Below are positions 21,058 to 32,300 of a stretch of DNA of 64,000 bases, in pieces (within the stretch, counting starts at the first letter, position 1; each line of letters begins with the position of its first letter). Position numbers and translations under genes: made by a program. The notes beneath the pieces are model-generated. The model saw only the letters and a program-made list of their open reading frames with translations, did not search any database and had not been told where the DNA came from. The DNA comes from Bacteroidota bacterium (GTDB lineage: Bacteria; Bacteroidota; Ignavibacteria; UBA10030; UBA8401), in NCBI GenBank assembly GCA_027622375.1, contig JAQCAB010000003.1:89139-153138 (forward strand). The letters run 5' to 3'.

Positions 21058-21594
21058 TTATAACTTTATTATTTTTTTAATTGATTTATCTTGTGTTAAA
21101 ACTGCAATCAATGCTTTTCCTTCTAATTTTACCTCTTGATCAATTTTTGAAACTTCGGATAATCTTTCAATAAATCTTTGCATAATTTCTTCACCTGGTG
21201 CTTTGTAAGCAATTTGCCTTCCTCTAAATATTACTGCAACTTTTACTTTATGACCATCCTCAATAAATTGTTCGGCATGTTTAGCCTTAAAATTAAAATC
21301 ATGTACATCTGTGTTTGGATGTAATCTGATTTCTTTTATAGAAATAATTTGTTGATTCTTTTTTTGAAGTTTTTCTTTTTTCTGCAATTCATATTTAAAT
21401 TTTCCTAAATCCATTATTTTACAAACTGGAGGTTTTGCAGTTGGCGAAACTTCTATCAAATCTAATCCTCTTTGCCTAGCCATATATGTTGCTTCTCTTG
21501 GAGAAAGTATTCCAAGTTGCGAACCAAATTCGTCAATAACTCGAACTTGCAGTGATTTTATTTCTTCGTTGCAGCGTACTTTTAATCCTTTAAT
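21058..21594 (-). CDS. infC: Translation initiation factor IF-3, start at AUU
   Basis: Frame extends upstream of the listed ATG (21483) as [36 protein letters not shown], the canonical IF3 N-terminus; ATT at 21592-21594 preceded by GAAAGGG; no in-frame ATG/GTG/TTG there. Confidence 0.9.
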   Translation of the reverse strand: MKGLKVRCNEEIKSLQVRVIDEFGSQLGILSPREATYMARQRGLDLIEVSPTAKPPVCKIMDLGKFKYELQKKEKLQKKNQQIISIKEIRLHPNTDVHDFNFKAKHAEQFIEDGHKVKVAVIFRGRQIAYKAPGEEIMQRFIERLSEVSKIDQEVKLEGKALIAVLTQDKSIKKIIKL

Positions 21595-21606
21595 ATTTTT
21601 ACCCTT

Positions 21607-23532
21607 TCAATTTATGATTGATATTTCTTGATTTATTTTTTTTACGAAATCTTCAATTTTAAAAATTCCCAAATCACCATCTTTATGTTTACGAACAGAA
21701 ACAGTTTTTGATGAACTTTCTTTTTCGCCAACAACTAACATGTATGGTATTTTTTTATTTTCAGCTTCTCTAATTTTATATCCAATTTTTTCGTTTCGTG
21801 AATCTAATTCAACCCTAAAACCTAATTGGGTTAATTTTTGTTCTATTTCAGTTCCGTAATTTACGAATAGATCTGAGATTGGAAAAACAATTATTTGCAC
21901 AGGTGCAATCCAAAGTGGAAAATCGCCGGCAAAATGTTCAATCAATAATCCTACAAATCTTTCCATCGATCCAAATGGAGCTCTATGAATTATAACTGGT
22001 CTCTTTTTTAAACCATCTGTTGAAGTATAATCTAATTTAAACCTTTCAGGCATTACATAATCTACTTGAACTGTTCCCAATTGCCAAGTTCTTCCGATTG
22101 CATCTTTTACCATAAAATCAATTTTTGGACCATAAAAAGAAGCATCACCAATTCCAATAAAATAATTTAGATTCATTTCCTTTGCAACTTCCAAAATTTC
22201 TTTTTGCGCTCTTTCCCAATATTCAGTCTCACCACCATATTTTTCAGAATTATCATCTCTAAAAGATAATCGAGTTTGAACTTCCATTCCAAAAGTAGAA
22301 AAAACAAGTTGAGTTAATTCAACTGTGTTTTTAATTTCTTGTTTCAATTGTTCGTGAGTGCAATAAATATGAGCATCATCTTGAGTAAAAGATCTTACAC
22401 GGATTAAACCATTTAATTCTCCAGATTGCTCGTATCTGTAAACTGTTCCAAATTCTGCTAATCGTAACGGAAGATCACGATACGATCTTGGTTTAGTCAT
22501 ATAAATTTGATGATGATGTGGACAATTCATCGGCTTCAACATAAACTCTTCACCATTTTCAAAATGAATTGGTGGAAATTGTGAATCTTTATAATATGGA
22601 TAATGACCTGAAGTTTTAAATAATTCTATGTTCGCGATGTGTGGAGTTACAACACTCAAGTAGCCACGTTTTTTTTGTTCACGCCGCATAAATTTTTCTA
22701 ACTCTTCACGGATGATAGTTCCTTTTGGTAACCAAAGTGGCAAACCTGCACCAATATTTGGTGTAATTGTAAATAATTCTAATTCAACTCCAAGTTTGCG
22801 ATGATCTCTCCTTTTTGCTTCTTCAAGTTGAAATAAATAATCATCAAGTTCTTTTTTTGTTGGGAAGGTGATGCCGTAAATTCGTTGCATCATTTTATTT
22901 TTTTCATTCCCACGCCAATATGCTCCAGCAATACTTAAAAGTTTTACAAATTTTATTTTTCCTGATGATGGGATATGTGGACCAAAACATAAATCTGTAA
23001 AATCACCTTGCTGATACATTGTAATTGGTTTGCCAATTAATCCATCAAGTAGTTCAAGTTTGTAGGGATCTTTTTTTGAAGTAAAATATTTTTTTGCTTC
23101 ATCCCAAGTTACTTCACTTCTAATAAATTCAACATCACGTTTAGAAAGTTCCAGCATTAAATTTTCAATTTTTTGAAGATCCTCTAAAGTGAGTTGGTAA
23201 TTTGGAATATCAATATCATAATAAAATCCATTTTCAATAGCAGGACCGATTCCAAACTTTGTATTTGGAAATAATTTTTCAATTGCTTCAGCCATTAAAT
23301 GTGCGCTACTATGCCAATAAGTTGATTTGCCTTCAAGAGAATCCCAAGTGTTAATTTTTATTTCAGAATTATCTTTTATCTCTCTTGAAAGATCCCAAAT
23401 TGATCCATTTACAGAAATGGAAAGCGCAGCTTTAGATAACGAGGAACCAATATCTGCAGCAATTTTAGCACCATTTACTGAAGAAGTATATTTTTTTTTA
23501 CTTCCATCCGGTAATTTAATTTCAATATTCAT
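21607..23532 (-). CDS. thrS: Threonyl-tRNA synthetase
   Basis: TGS domain, WHSSAHLMAEAI, MNCPHHHQIY, HRAPFGSMERFVGLLIEH. Confidence 0.97.
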   Translation of the reverse strand: MNIEIKLPDGSKKKYTSSVNGAKIAADIGSSLSKAALSISVNGSIWDLSREIKDNSEIKINTWDSLEGKSTYWHSSAHLMAEAIEKLFPNTKFGIGPAIENGFYYDIDIPNYQLTLEDLQKIENLMLELSKRDVEFIRSEVTWDEAKKYFTSKKDPYKLELLDGLIGKPITMYQQGDFTDLCFGPHIPSSGKIKFVKLLSIAGAYWRGNEKNKMMQRIYGITFPTKKELDDYLFQLEEAKRRDHRKLGVELELFTITPNIGAGLPLWLPKGTIIREELEKFMRREQKKRGYLSVVTPHIANIELFKTSGHYPYYKDSQFPPIHFENGEEFMLKPMNCPHHHQIYMTKPRSYRDLPLRLAEFGTVYRYEQSGELNGLIRVRSFTQDDAHIYCTHEQLKQEIKNTVELTQLVFSTFGMEVQTRLSFRDDNSEKYGGETEYWERAQKEILEVAKEMNLNYFIGIGDASFYGPKIDFMVKDAIGRTWQLGTVQVDYVMPERFKLDYTSTDGLKKRPVIIHRAPFGSMERFVGLLIEHFAGDFPLWIAPVQIIVFPISDLFVNYGTEIEQKLTQLGFRVELDSRNEKIGYKIREAENKKIPYMLVVGEKESSSKTVSVRKHKDGDLGIFKIEDFVKKINQEISIIN

Positions 23533-23541
23533 ATTAATAAA

Positions 23542-23600
23542 AAATCGGAATAGTTAAACTCCGATTTCACAAAAATACAAAAAGTTATAAAGTTTTACAA
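23542..23600 (-). promoter_or_regulatory. Candidate thrS promoter (TTG-N20-TATTTTTG) and 5' leader hairpin
   Basis: TATTTTTG at 23570-23577, TTG at 23598-23600; hairpin AAATCGGA/TCCGATTT (23560-23567 with 23542-23549) followed by T-rich run and ATG at 23532. Confidence 0.4.
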
Positions 23601-23613
23601 TCTTTATACGCAC

Positions 23614-24399
23614 TTATTCTAAATTCTTTGAATGAAATTTTAAATGATCTTCAATATGCATGCCCCAATATTTCCAATTATGGTTTCCTTCAAACTCAAT
23701 ATATTCATGTGCAATTTTCAGTTCGTTTAATTTTTTTTGATAAACTCTATTTTCTTCCAGTAATCTATCTTCAGTTCCAATGTCAAATTTAATTTTCATT
23801 TTGTTTTTTAGATTTGGGGCTAATAACAATAAATCATTTTCTTCCCATTTTTTCTTATAAAATTTTATCGGACCAAAGGCTGAATCCATCCACCAATTAT
23901 TTGTTTTATGATTTAAAATATCCAAAACTCCGCTTAAACTTGAAACCGAAATAAATTTTTCAGGATATTTTGATGCAAATTTTAATGCACCATATCCTCC
24001 CATACTTAATCCACAAATTGCTTTTTTATTTTTATTATTGAAAAGTGAATCCACAAATGGAATTAATTCATTTATAAAATAACTTTCATATTGCCAGTCT
24101 TTTTTTACAGGACTATTATTATACCAAGAGAATTCTCCACCATCAGGCATTACAATTGTTAAATTAAATTGATCTGCAATAAATTCAATATCAGTTAAAT
24201 CGGTCCAGTTTTTATAATTGCCATAAGCGCCGTGTAATAAAAATAAAATTTTACTGCCAGTATTTTTTTCTGGAAAATAAATTATCAGCGATTGATCTTT
24301 ATTTAAAGATTTACTGAAATGTGTAAATTTTTTGAGATTAGATTCTTTAGAAAAAGAAAAACTAATTACAACTAAAAGCAGAAAGCAAATTTTTTTCAA
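23614..24399 (-). CDS. Secreted alpha/beta hydrolase, esterase D / S-formylglutathione hydrolase-like
   Basis: Signal peptide; LLHGAYGNYKNW, CGLSMGGYGALKFASKYP nucleophile elbow. Confidence 0.85.
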   Translation of the reverse strand: MKKICFLLLVVISFSFSKESNLKKFTHFSKSLNKDQSLIIYFPEKNTGSKILFLLHGAYGNYKNWTDLTDIEFIADQFNLTIVMPDGGEFSWYNNSPVKKDWQYESYFINELIPFVDSLFNNKNKKAICGLSMGGYGALKFASKYPEKFISVSSLSGVLDILNHKTNNWWMDSAFGPIKFYKKKWEENDLLLLAPNLKNKMKIKFDIGTEDRLLEENRVYQKKLNELKIAHEYIEFEGNHNWKYWGMHIEDHLKFHSKNLE

Positions 24400-26577
24400 T
24401 TATAAATTTGTGAGAATAAAATTTGTCATCAAGGTGTAAAGTTGAAAAGAAGTGTTTCCGCCACCTATTCCATGATTCTTATTCGGATAATACATTGTGG
24501 AAAATTGTTTTGCTTCTTTTTGCAATGCATATACAAAATTTACTGAATTTTGAAAATGAACATTATCATCACCAGTACCATGAATTAATAAAAATTTACC
24601 TTTTAATTTTTTTGCGTGATTTACCGGTGCGGTATCATCATAATTTGCTGAGTTAAATTGTGGCAATCCCATATATCGTTCAGTATAAATTGAATCATAA
24701 AATCTCCAATTTGTAACGGGTGCAACTGCAATTGCCAATTTAAAATAATCAGCTCCTTCTAAAATTGTATAACTTGACATGTATCCGCCATAACTCCAGC
24801 CCCAAATTCCAATTCGGTCTTTATCCACAAAAGAAAGTGAAGATAAATACTTTGCACCTTCAATTTGATCCCGTACTTCTATTTTTCCAAGTTGACCATA
24901 AGTTATTTGTCTAAAATCCCGACCACGAGCACCAGTGCCACGATTATCAAGCATGAAAATTAAATATCCATTTTGGCAAAGATAACTATTCCATAACGCA
25001 CCACGAGCGCCGCCCCAATTATTTGTAACAACTTGAGAACCAGGACCTCCGTAAGTAAAAACTAAAACTGGATATTTTTTTGTTGAATCAAAATCTTCGG
25101 GCAACATTAAAGAAGCATTTAAATTAACACCATCGGTTGTAGTAAAATTAAAATATTTTGTTAATGCAAGCTGATATTCGTTGATTGGTAAATGCTCATT
25201 TGCTTCTAAAACTTCAACAAGTTTTCCATCATTTTTATTTAACGAAATTTTTGTTGGGGTTACATTATTTGAAAAATAATTTATGAAATAATCAAAACTT
25301 GGAGAAAAATTTGCTCTATTTGTTCCAGAAAGTTGAGTTAAAACTTTTTTATTATTTCCATTAATTTTGATTGAATAAATTTTTCTTTCAAGTGGAGTTT
25401 CTTCACTACTTGAAAAATAAATTATTTTTGAATCTTCATCAATTCCATAAAATTGATCGACATCAAACTGGCCTTTTGTAATTTGATGAATTAATTTTCC
25501 ATTGTTGCCATAATAATAAATGTGTCTGTATCCATCTCGTTCAGATGCCCATAAAAATGAACCATCCTTTAAAAATTTTAAGTCATCGTGGATATCTAAA
25601 TATTTATCTGCAACCTCTTCAAAAAGTTTTGATATTATTTTTGAATTTGTGTTGTAAACTAAAAATTCTAATTTATTTTGTAAACGATTCATTTTTTCTA
25701 CAACAAGTTCATTTGAGTTTTTCCACAAAATTCTTGGAATGTAAATATCTTTTTCAATTCCTAAATCGACCCAATTAGTTTGCCCAGTTGAAGCATTAAT
25801 TACACCAATTTTCACAATTGCATTCGGGTCACCTGCTTTTGGATACTTCATTGTTTTTAAAGTTAAATGAAGTGAGTCCCATTCTGTTAAAGTGTAATCG
25901 GGCTCTCCACTTTGATCAAGTTGCCAAAAAGCAATTTGTTTTGAATCTGGTGACCAACGCGATCCATCTGCAATTCCAAACTCTTCTTCATAAACCCAGT
26001 CAAATTTTCCATTAATTATATTTTCAGTTCCATCAAAAGTTAGTTGAGTTATATTTGAATTTGACAAATCAATTGAATAAATATTATGCTTAAAAACATA
26101 TCCCACAAACTTTCCGTCAAATGAAAATTTGGGGTGATAAATTTCTTCGGAATAATTTGTTAGTTGCTGAAATGAATTATTTTTAATAGAGTATAAAAAT
26201 AAATTTCCAGCAGGAGTTAATCGCGAAAGATATTGTCTTTCTGGTGGAAGAGCTATAAATATTGCTGACTCTTGATTCTCAGAAATTTGATAGCTCGAAA
26301 ATTTCATTGGCTGAGTTGCATCATCTAATTTTAAATTTTTGCCTTCAACAAAAATTGATCTCTTTTTAGTTTCACAATCATACTTCATAATATTCATAAC
26401 TTTCAACAAAGTATCTTGTTGGAGATATGTAAAAGTATTTTCTTTTTTTTGCCATTGCATACCTGAAATTGACTTACCCATAAATTTTGTAGAAAGAAAT
26501 ATATCTTCCAGAGTAAGTTTTTTATTTTGCGAAAAAGTAATTGTGAAAATAAAACAGAGTATTAAAAGTTTTTTCAT
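24400..26577 (-). CDS. S9 family dipeptidyl peptidase IV-like peptidase
   Basis: Signal peptide, beta-propeller (DWVYEEEFG), IWGWSYGGYMSSY, HGTGDDNVHF, NKNHGI. Confidence 0.93.
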   Translation of the reverse strand: MKKLLILCFIFTITFSQNKKLTLEDIFLSTKFMGKSISGMQWQKKENTFTYLQQDTLLKVMNIMKYDCETKKRSIFVEGKNLKLDDATQPMKFSSYQISENQESAIFIALPPERQYLSRLTPAGNLFLYSIKNNSFQQLTNYSEEIYHPKFSFDGKFVGYVFKHNIYSIDLSNSNITQLTFDGTENIINGKFDWVYEEEFGIADGSRWSPDSKQIAFWQLDQSGEPDYTLTEWDSLHLTLKTMKYPKAGDPNAIVKIGVINASTGQTNWVDLGIEKDIYIPRILWKNSNELVVEKMNRLQNKLEFLVYNTNSKIISKLFEEVADKYLDIHDDLKFLKDGSFLWASERDGYRHIYYYGNNGKLIHQITKGQFDVDQFYGIDEDSKIIYFSSSEETPLERKIYSIKINGNNKKVLTQLSGTNRANFSPSFDYFINYFSNNVTPTKISLNKNDGKLVEVLEANEHLPINEYQLALTKYFNFTTTDGVNLNASLMLPEDFDSTKKYPVLVFTYGGPGSQVVTNNWGGARGALWNSYLCQNGYLIFMLDNRGTGARGRDFRQITYGQLGKIEVRDQIEGAKYLSSLSFVDKDRIGIWGWSYGGYMSSYTILEGADYFKLAIAVAPVTNWRFYDSIYTERYMGLPQFNSANYDDTAPVNHAKKLKGKFLLIHGTGDDNVHFQNSVNFVYALQKEAKQFSTMYYPNKNHGIGGGNTSFQLYTLMTNFILTNL

Positions 26578-26635
26578 TTTTATTTAATTGTTTAAGGTGG
26601 TATTTATGAAGTTTAATTTATCCTTTTAATTTTTG

Positions 26636-26710
26636 TGGACTCTAGTGGGGTCGAACCACTGACCTCTACCGTGTCAGGGTAGCGCTCTGAACCAACTGAG
26701 CTAAGAGTCC
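26636..26710 (-). tRNA. tRNA-Val (GAC)
   Basis: Cloverleaf on minus strand; anticodon loop CTGACAC; acceptor GGACTCT/AGAGTCC. Confidence 0.95.
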
Positions 26711-26785
26711 TATAATTTTTTAAAATACAATAATGTAATTCTTAATAAAATAAAGGAGAAAATTAATTCTCCTTTATTTTATTTG

Positions 26786-26871
26786 TACCGAGAGCCGGAC
26801 TTGAACCGGCACGGAGCTTGCGCCCCACAGGATTTTAAGTCCTGTGCGTCTACCAATTTCGCCATCCCGGC
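26786..26871 (-). tRNA. tRNA-Leu (UAA)
   Basis: Long variable arm; anticodon loop CTTAAAA; acceptor GCCGGGA/TCTCGGT. Confidence 0.95.
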
Positions 26872-26904
26872 AACCACAAAAAATATAAAATTATATTTTT
26901 ATTG

Positions 26905-26976
26905 AGGCGCCGATCAGATTCGAACTGATGCATAAAGGTTTTGCAGACCTCTCCCTTACCACTTGGGTACGGCGCC
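26905..26976 (-). tRNA. tRNA-Cys (GCA)
   Basis: Anticodon loop CTGCAAA; acceptor GGCGCCG/CGGCGCC. Confidence 0.95.
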
Positions 26977-27012
26977 ACTAAAAATAATCTATTGAAATTA
27001 TTTATACCTTCG

Positions 27013-27085
<73 letters not shown>

Positions 27086-27126
27086 AAAATTTATTTAATG
27101 CAAATTTATGAAATCTTTTAAGGATT

Positions 27127-27612
27127 TCATCGCGATATTTCTAAAATTTCGTATCTCAAATTTCCTGCCGGCACTTTTACGTCAACTATATCTTTTACTT
27201 TTTTACCCAACAAACTTTTTCCAATTGGCGATGTTAACGAAATTTTATTTTGATCAAAATCTGCTTCTTCTTGCGCAACAATTTTGAACTCAATAATTTT
27301 ATTTTTGATTAAATCTTTTAATTTCACTTTTGCTAAAATATAAACTTTGTCAATCGGCAAATCTTTTCCATTAATTATTCTTGCACGTGAGAATACATCT
27401 TCAAGTTTTGCAATTTTATATTCAAGATGTTGTTGAGCTTCTTTTGCAGCATCATATTCAGCATTTTCGCTCAAATCTCCATGACCTCTGGCTTCAGCGA
27501 TTTTAAAAGCAATTTCCCTTCTCCCTTTGCCTTTAAGTTCGCGTAATTCTTTTTCTAATTCGGCAAAGCGTTCTTTGCTTAAATATGTTATTGCAGATTT
27601 TTGTTCTTGCAC
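27127..27612 (-). CDS. greA: Transcription elongation factor GreA
   Basis: ARGHGDLSENAEYDAAKEAQ; C-terminal ISLTSPIGKSLLGKKVKD. Confidence 0.96.
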   Translation of the reverse strand: MQEQKSAITYLSKERFAELEKELRELKGKGRREIAFKIAEARGHGDLSENAEYDAAKEAQQHLEYKIAKLEDVFSRARIINGKDLPIDKVYILAKVKLKDLIKNKIIEFKIVAQEEADFDQNKISLTSPIGKSLLGKKVKDIVDVKVPAGNLRYEILEISR

Positions 27613-27631
27613 TTTATTTGTTTAGTTATGA

Positions 27632-27674
27632 AAAAAATAAGCCATCAACTGTTTAAGTTTATGGCTTTTATTTT
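27632..27674 (-). terminator. Intrinsic terminator downstream of yajC (possibly bidirectional)
   Basis: AATAAAAGCCAT-loop-ATGGCTTATTTTTTT on the minus strand. Confidence 0.6.
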
Positions 27675-27708
27675 AAAAATTATTTTAATTTATCTATAAA
27701 TGCAAGTA

Positions 27709-28035
27709 TTATGCTTTATCTATCTGGCCAGCTTTATTTACAATAGCGATTGAAGATTTTTCAAAAGTAACTTTTACTTTATCGGCAATTTCAACCAAAA
27801 CTGTTTTTTCATCCGTACCAGCAACTATTCCATGCAAGCCACCCGATGTAACAACTTTATCACCTTTTTTAATTGATTCGATTAATTTTTGTTTTTCTTT
27901 TTGACGTTTCGATTGTGGTCGCAAAATCATAAAATAAAAAATTAGAATAATCATTCCGAACATCAAAAGTGTACTCCAAATTTCACCACCACCTTGGCCT
28001 TGTTGCGGTGGTGCCATTAATAATATTTGACTCAT
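27709..28035 (-). CDS. yajC: Preprotein translocase subunit YajC
   Basis: FYFMILRPQSKRQKEKQKLIESIKKGDKVVTSGGLHGIV. Confidence 0.94.
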   Translation of the reverse strand: MSQILLMAPPQQGQGGGEIWSTLLMFGMIILIFYFMILRPQSKRQKEKQKLIESIKKGDKVVTSGGLHGIVAGTDEKTVLVEIADKVKVTFEKSSIAIVNKAGQIDKA

Positions 28036-28154
28036 TTAAATTTCTCCGTTTTTTTTCTGTTAATAATTTCCTAAATATAATACATTTTTAATTGGATATT
28101 ATCTTTATTTAGAAAAAATTTTCTTCTTTATAATCTTTAACTGTTCGGGCAGTT

Positions 28155-29285
28155 TTAATTTCTATTTTTATTCAAATTACTTAAAAATGTTTTTTTCCAA
28201 TCCAAAAAATTATTTTGTAAAATATTCTGTCTCGCTTCTTTCATCAAGCTAATATAAAAATGTAAATTATGAGTTGTTGCCAAATTGTAAGCCAACAATT
28301 CTTTTGAATTAAAAAGATGCCGTAAATATCCGCGCGAATGATTTTTACATGTAAAACAATTACAACTTGAATCAATTGCATTTTCATCTTTTGAATATTT
28401 TGCATTTCTAATATTTAATTTTCCATTTTTTGTAAAGAGTTGGCCATTGCGAGCATTTCGAGTTGGTAAAACGCAATCAAAAATATCTGCACCTCTTGAA
28501 ATACATTCAACTAAATTTTCAGGAGTTCCCACACCCATTACATATCTCACTTTTTCTTTTGGCAATTCTGGAATAGTATAATCCAAAACTTCATACATTA
28601 CATCAGCAGGCTCACCAATTGCAAGTCCACCAATTGCATTTCCATTAAAATCTAAATCAATAATTTTTTTTGCGCATTCAATTCTAAAATTTTTATAAAC
28701 TCCACCTTGAACAATTCCAAATAATTGTTGCTTGTGATTGTATTTATTTTCTGTTTCCAAAAAATATTTTTTACTCTCACTCGCCCATCTAATAGTCATC
28801 TCCACAGATTTTTTAATATATTTTTCATCACATGGGAAAGGTGGGCATTCATCTAAAACCATCATTATATCACTACCGAGCGATCGTTCAATATCAATTA
28901 CACTTGTCGGTGTAAAAAAATGTTTTGACCCATCCAGATGTGAAATAAATTCTACACCATTATTAAAAATTTTTCTTTTTTCCGAAAGTGAGAATACTTG
29001 ATAACCACCACTATCAGTTAAAATTGGTTTTTTCCAATTCATAAATTTATGAAGCCCCCCAAATTTTTCAATCACATTTGTTCCCGGTCTTAAATAAAGA
29101 TGATATGTGTTGCCTAAAATAATTTGGGCATTGACTTCATTTAGTTGATCAATCCTCACAGCTTTAACTGATGCTTGAGTGCCGACGGGCATAAACATTG
29201 GAGTTTCAATTTCACCATGCTCAGTAAAAATTTTTCCAGCTCTTGCTAAATTTGAAGTTGCTCCAAGTTTAAAATTCATTATCAA
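28155..29285 (-). CDS. tgt: Queuine tRNA-ribosyltransferase
   Basis: ILGNTYHLYLRPG, LTDSGGYQVFSL, GGLAIGEP, zinc site CNCFTCKNHSRGYLRHLF. Confidence 0.96.
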   Translation of the reverse strand: MIMNFKLGATSNLARAGKIFTEHGEIETPMFMPVGTQASVKAVRIDQLNEVNAQIILGNTYHLYLRPGTNVIEKFGGLHKFMNWKKPILTDSGGYQVFSLSEKRKIFNNGVEFISHLDGSKHFFTPTSVIDIERSLGSDIMMVLDECPPFPCDEKYIKKSVEMTIRWASESKKYFLETENKYNHKQQLFGIVQGGVYKNFRIECAKKIIDLDFNGNAIGGLAIGEPADVMYEVLDYTIPELPKEKVRYVMGVGTPENLVECISRGADIFDCVLPTRNARNGQLFTKNGKLNIRNAKYSKDENAIDSSCNCFTCKNHSRGYLRHLFNSKELLAYNLATTHNLHFYISLMKEARQNILQNNFLDWKKTFLSNLNKNRN

Positions 29286-29355
29286 AATTAATATTTTATT
29301 CTTGAATTCTCACTATCAACTTTGTAGTTTCTTTTTAAAATTAAAAGGAACCATT

Positions 29356-32300
29356 ATGAAAAATTACATCGCAATTATTTTAACTTTTTTATTAATCCAA
29401 AATTCTTATCCACAAAAATCAGATTCGGCTCAAAATAAATCTGCAAAGTGGGATGTATCAATCCCGCACGGCCCAAATAAAACAATTGAATTTGATACCG
29501 ATGAAGGAACTTGGATTTCTGTTGATGTAAGCTCGGATGGAAAAAATATTTTATTTGACTTACTTGGTGATATTTATTTAATGCCAATTACTGGCGGCAG
29601 TGCAAAATTACTTTCTGGGGGAAATTCATACGAAACTCAGCCACGCTTTAATCCAAAAGGAAATAAAATTAGTTATATAAGTGATAAAGATGGTGTCGAA
29701 AATATTTGGATTATGGATTCCGATGGCGCAAATCAAAAACAATTAACAAAAGAAAAAGAGCGACAACTTAATAATGTAACTTGGTCACCAGATGGAAATT
29801 ATTTAGTTGCTCGTAAACATTATCGTAACACGCGCTCACTTGGGTCGGGAGAAGTGTGGCTTTATAATATTTTTGGTGGAGATGGTTCACAAATAACTAA
29901 ACGTAGAAATTGGGAACAAGATGCCGGCGAACCATGTTATTCTCCCGATGGAAAATATCTTTATTACAGTGAAGATGTTTCATCTGGTCCCGGCTTCCAA
30001 TACAATCGAGATCCTTATGGTGTAATCTATGCGATCAAAAGAATAAATCTTGAAAATGGAAAAATTGAAGTTGTTGCCGGTCGCGAAGGTGGATCAGTTC
30101 GTCCACAAATTTCGCATAACGGAAAATTTTTATCATTTGTTAGGAGAGTTGGTTTAAAAAGTGCTCTCTTTGTGCAAGATCTTTCAACGGGAATTGAAAA
30201 ACAAATTTATGATAATTTAAATCGCGATCAACAAGAAGGTTGGGCAATTTTCGGATTACATCCAAATTATAGTTGGACACCAGATGATAAATCAATTATA
30301 ATATCCGCAAAAGGAAAAATTTGGAAAATAAATATTGAAAATGGAAATGCAGAAAATATTCCGTTCAACGCTCATATAAAACAAACAATTGTAGAAGCAT
30401 TACATTTTAAACAAAATGTCTCTCCAGAAAATTTAGATGTAAAAGTTTTACGATGGGTAAAGGTTTTGCCAAATAAAAAACAGGTAATTTATTCAGCACT
30501 CGGTAAACTTTATATAAAAGAAATCCAAAATTCTTCTGTAAAAAGAATTACAAATGATAATTCCAATTTTGAATTTTTTCCTTCAGCTTCAAATGATGGA
30601 AAATATATTACTTACACAACCTGGAACGATGATGAAAAAGGAATGCTTTGGATAAATACAATTGATGGCAAAAATCCAAAAAAATTATTAACTGAACCGG
30701 GGCATTATGTTGAACCATCATTTTCAAGAGATGGCAAAAAAATAGTTTTTAGAAAAGTTGGCGGCGATATGTTACGAGGAACATCATTTGCTAGAGAAAC
30801 AGGAATTTATATTGTTTCATCTGATGGTGGAAAACCACAACTTGTTTCAGAAGATGGCTCAAGTCCCCTTTTTAATTCTTTGGGAGATAGAATTTATTTA
30901 AAATCTTATGATCAAGATAAACTTTCATTAATCAGCTTTGATCTTTATGGAACAAAAAAACAAGTTCATTTTATTTCCGAAAATGCGCAAGAAATTACCC
31001 CCTCTCCAGATGATGAATATTTAAGTTTTGTTGAAAGATTTAATGTTTACGTCTCCCCTTTCCCAAGAACTGGACAAGCAATTAATATGAATATGAATTC
31101 AAATGAATATCCTGTTAAAAAAGTTTCAACTGAATCTGGTTATAATTTGCAATGGTCAAATGATAATAACAATTTATATTGGTCGCTCGGCGCAAATTTA
31201 TTTACAAAAAATATTCAAAATGTTTTTACAGATACTTCAAAAAATAATTTGATTATAAATTCAATTGGTTTTTCCACAAAAACTGATGTTCCAAATTATA
31301 TAATTGCAATTACTGGTGCAACAATTATTAGTATGAATAAGAATGAAGTTATTCAGAGTGGAACAATTTTAATCGAAAAAAATAAAATAACTTCAATTGG
31401 TAAATCTGATGAAATAGAAATTCCAAAATCAGCAAAAATTATAAACGCAAATGGAAAATTTATAATTCCAGGAATGATTGATGCGCACGCACATCTTGGT
31501 CATGGCTCAAATGGTATTCTACCGCAACAAAACTGGGGGCATTTTGCAAATCTTGCTTATGGTGTAACAACAACTCACGATCCATCAAACGGAACTGAAA
31601 TGGTATTTACAGCTTCCGAAATGCAAAAAGCTGGATTAATTACTGGTCCGAGAATTTTTTCAACTGGAACAATACTTTACGGCGCAGAAGGAAGTTTTAA
31701 AGCTGTTGTAAATAATTTAGAGGACGCTGAATCTCATCTAAAAAGATTAAAAGCTTTCGGTGCATTTTCCGTTAAAAGTTACAATCAACCTCGTCGCGAT
31801 CAACGTCAACAAATTATTGAAGCTGCACGAAAACTTGAAATGTTAGTTGTGCCCGAAGGAGGCGCTACATTTTTTTGGAATATGACTCACATTTTAGATG
31901 GCCATACAGGAATTGAACATTCAATTTCAATTTCTCCTCTTTATAAAGATGTTTTAACTTTGTACGAAAATAGTAAATCTGGTTACACACCAACACTTCT
32001 AGTTTCTTATGGTGGATTATCGGGAGAATATTATTGGTTTCAACACAGCGAGGTTTGGAAAAATAAAAAATTACTAAACTTCTTTCCTGAAAATTTAATT
32101 AATTCACGTTCAAGACGTAGAACAATGGTTGCCGAAGATGATTTTAACCACATCGAAAACTCAAAAGTTTGTAAAGATTTAGTTGATAGAAATGTTTCTG
32201 TTCAAATTGGTGGGCATGGTCAACTTCAAGGTTTAGGTCCACATTGGGAATTGTGGAGTTTAGCTCAAGGTGGGATGACAAACCATCAAGCATTGCAATG

